Below, one piece after another: positions 62,536-64,000 of a stretch of 64,000 nt of DNA (positions are counted from its first letter, which is position 1; every line of letters starts with the position of its first letter). Source of the DNA: Pseudomonas sp. AKS31 (GTDB lineage Bacteria; Pseudomonadota; Gammaproteobacteria; Pseudomonadales; Pseudomonadaceae); contig NZ_JAMLFX010000002.1 of the NCBI RefSeq assembly GCF_023634765.1, positions 631,853 through 695,852 of the forward strand, read 5' to 3'. A program made the translations under genes and the position numbers. The notes under the pieces are model-generated. The model was not told the origin of the DNA. It searched no databases and was given only the letters and a program-made list of their open reading frames with translations.

Positions 62536-64000
62536 TTAACGCCCACGCAGCGCCGGACGCAGTGACGAGTCGCCGAGCAGATGCAGGGCTTCGTCAAGGA
62601 CGTCGACGTCGGCGATGAGGCTGGCGAAATCCCAGTAGCGGTTGAACGTATCGGATGTGCGGTGGTAGGTGTTCGAGTCATAGAACTCATGCCGCTTCAT
62701 GCCTTCCTCGACCCCTCCTTTGAGCAAATCGTCGCCAGTGCTCACCTGCACCGCGGGGATATCAATCTTGGCGAAACTCGCCTGATCTGAGCGAAAAAAA
62801 TATCCCGCCGAAGGCTCTTCATCGAGGCTGATTTTGCGCCCGAGGGTGTGGGCAGCGCTGACAAGCACCTCGGACAAATCGGACTGATCGCCGTCCACCA
62901 GAAACAGGTCACGGGTTTTGCCGATCGGTACGAAACCATCGATATTGAGCGCCGCCACCACATCCAGCCCCGTCTCGCGGATCAACTGTGCGACCCGTGC
63001 GGAACCATGCATGCCGACCTCCTCGGCAGACGTCCAGGCAAAGAGCACCGTGCGCCGCAGCGGCGGCGTGTCGGCCAGACGCCTGGCCAGCTCAAGCAAG
63101 ACCGCCACACCGATCGCGTTATCGACAGCGCCGGGGTAATAGCCTCCGCCGTCGGCGGTTTTTCCGAGGTGATCCAGGTGCGCGCAGAACAGGACACACT
63201 GGCGGGGAAACAGTCGGCCCTTTTTCATCGCCAGCACATTCCGGCAATGCCGAATGACAATGTCGCAATCAAGCCGCAGTTGCAGGTGTGCATCGAGGCC
63301 GTACGGGCGTCCTGCCATTGGCCTGGGGGCAGCGATGAATGCATCAAGGTCAACACCGCCGTCGGCTAACAATCGTCGGGCAAACCGTTCGCTGCAGAAC
63401 CCTTCGAAATCCAGCCGACTGCGCACAGCATGCGGAAGAAAGCGAAACGGCCGGCGCATTTCGTCCTGCACAAGGTGAAACGCGCTGCCGAACAGTTCAT
63501 CGGTGTGGACGATAATGACGCCCGCCGCACCCTGGCGGGCCGCTTCCTCGTACTTGTATTCCCAGCGCCCGTAGTAACTCATGCGCTGGCCGAGGAACAG
63601 TTCGCCTCCCGGGCTGTTGCGTCCGGGATCGTTGGGTAACACCACGACCACTTTGCCAACGACGTCCAGTCCGGCGTAATCGTCCCAGTCGAACTGTGTT
63701 GCGACAATGCCATAACCGACAAAGACCAAAGGCGCGTGCTCGAGCCAAACCCTGGATTGCTGTGAGCGAATCAGCAGTTCATCGTCCTGTTCGAGGTCGT
63801 AGCGGGTATCACCCTGGATGATCGTCCGGCAGCTTTCGGCGCCGGATCGCGCCGTGGCGCAACCGAGGGGTACGGACTGGAACAGGCGCCGGCGGCCCTG
63901 CCAGGGCGTCAACCCCAGTGCCCGTACTTTTCGCGCAATCCACAGGGAGGCTCGCCACGCACCGGGTTCCCCTGCCCCGCGCCCGGCAAAACGGGCGCCG
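62536..64000 (-). CDS. M28 family metallopeptidase with PA domain (5' end outside window)
   Basis: The frame is open to the window end, so the true start lies further along; translation of the last bases gives GRGAGEPGAWRASLWIARKV, the usual opening of M28 peptidases. A PA-like insertion (YYGRWEYKYEEAARQGAAGV) is followed by the zinc ligands: His and Asp in LFCAHLDHLG, Asp in GAVDNAIGVAVLLEL, Glu-Glu in AWTSAEEVGMHG and His in EFYDSNTYHRTSDTF. It is a co-catalytic zinc aminopeptidase or carboxypeptidase. It lies 109 bases upstream of the helicase on the same strand. Confidence 0.83.
   Translation of the reverse strand, partial: GARFAGRGAGEPGAWRASLWIARKVRALGLTPWQGRRRLFQSVPLGCATARSGAESCRTIIQGDTRYDLEQDDELLIRSQQSRVWLEHAPLVFVGYGIVATQFDWDDYAGLDVVGKVVVVLPNDPGRNSPGGELFLGQRMSYYGRWEYKYEEAARQGAAGVIIVHTDELFGSAFHLVQDEMRRPFRFLPHAVRSRLDFEGFCSERFARRLLADGGVDLDAFIAAPRPMAGRPYGLDAHLQLRLDCDIVIRHCRNVLAMKKGRLFPRQCVLFCAHLDHLGKTADGGGYYPGAVDNAIGVAVLLELARRLADTPPLRRTVLFAWTSAEEVGMHGSARVAQLIRETGLDVVAALNIDGFVPIGKTRDLFLVDGDQSDLSEVLVSAAHTLGRKISLDEEPSAGYFFRSDQASFAKIDIPAVQVSTGDDLLKGGVEEGMKRHEFYDSNTYHRTSDTFNRYWDFASLIADVDVLDEALHLLGDSSLRPALRGR

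Overview
The window looks like chromosome of a fluorescent-group Pseudomonas. It is GC-rich with tight gene packing. It carries a xylR-xylA-xylFGH D-xylose cluster, membrane PQQ-glucose dehydrogenase beside an OprB-type porin, many LysR/AraC regulators paired with MFS exporters, and an inverted pair of the Pseudomonas REP sequence. The species call is an inference from gene content. There are no rRNA genes, intact tRNAs, insertion sequences, prophage genes or CRISPR arrays.

Layout. 1-8.5 kb: the end of an Asp/Glu-racemase-family gene with a hydroxypyruvate/2-oxo-tetronate isomerase-like gene; a cupin (DUF985); an ArsO-like flavin monooxygenase with a split YeeE/YedE sulfur transporter; a CPA1 antiporter; a PotE-like putrescine/ornithine antiporter with an extracytoplasmic binding protein; and a convergent thymidylate-kinase-like gene. 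8.5-15.2 kb: xylR divergent from xylA-xylF-(REP pair)-xylG-xylH. 15.2-23 kb: a LysR regulator and an MFS exporter on the minus strand, divergent from a cytochrome c / 2Fe-2S / molybdopterin oxidoreductase operon, then an Old Yellow Enzyme-type reductase. 23-30 kb: EamA and MFS transporters, a class V aminotransferase, and the carboxyspermidine-type polyamine genes (decarboxylase plus dehydrogenase).

29.8-41.9 kb: a TrkH potassium channel subunit; a KaiC-like double ATPase with a one-domain response regulator; a purine deaminase with an NCS2 permease; and three divergent transporter/regulator pairs. 42-47 kb: a second molybdenum hydroxylase operon (2Fe-2S, Mo subunit, triheme cytochrome c, XdhC). 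47-53.6 kb: DUF1206 and bestrophin-type membrane proteins; a folE-lipoprotein-SDR-DUF6482 run; an epimerase-like gene divergent from a LysR gene. 53.8-57.7 kb: gcd and oprB, the periplasmic glucose oxidation and uptake pair. 57.7-64 kb: a lysine-rich basic protein, a beta-carbonic anhydrase, an AT-rich membrane protein gene, a large SF1 helicase with a C-terminal nuclease-like domain, and an M28 peptidase cut by the window end.

The most interesting places are the helicase-nuclease with its AT-rich neighbour (possible defence function), the KaiC-like/response-regulator pair, the two molybdenum hydroxylase operons (one preceded by an 18-residue coupled leader ORF), and several palindromic or direct-repeat operators, notably one inside the gcd promoter and one upstream of xylF. 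Assignments rest on motif recognition by eye; no database search was possible.
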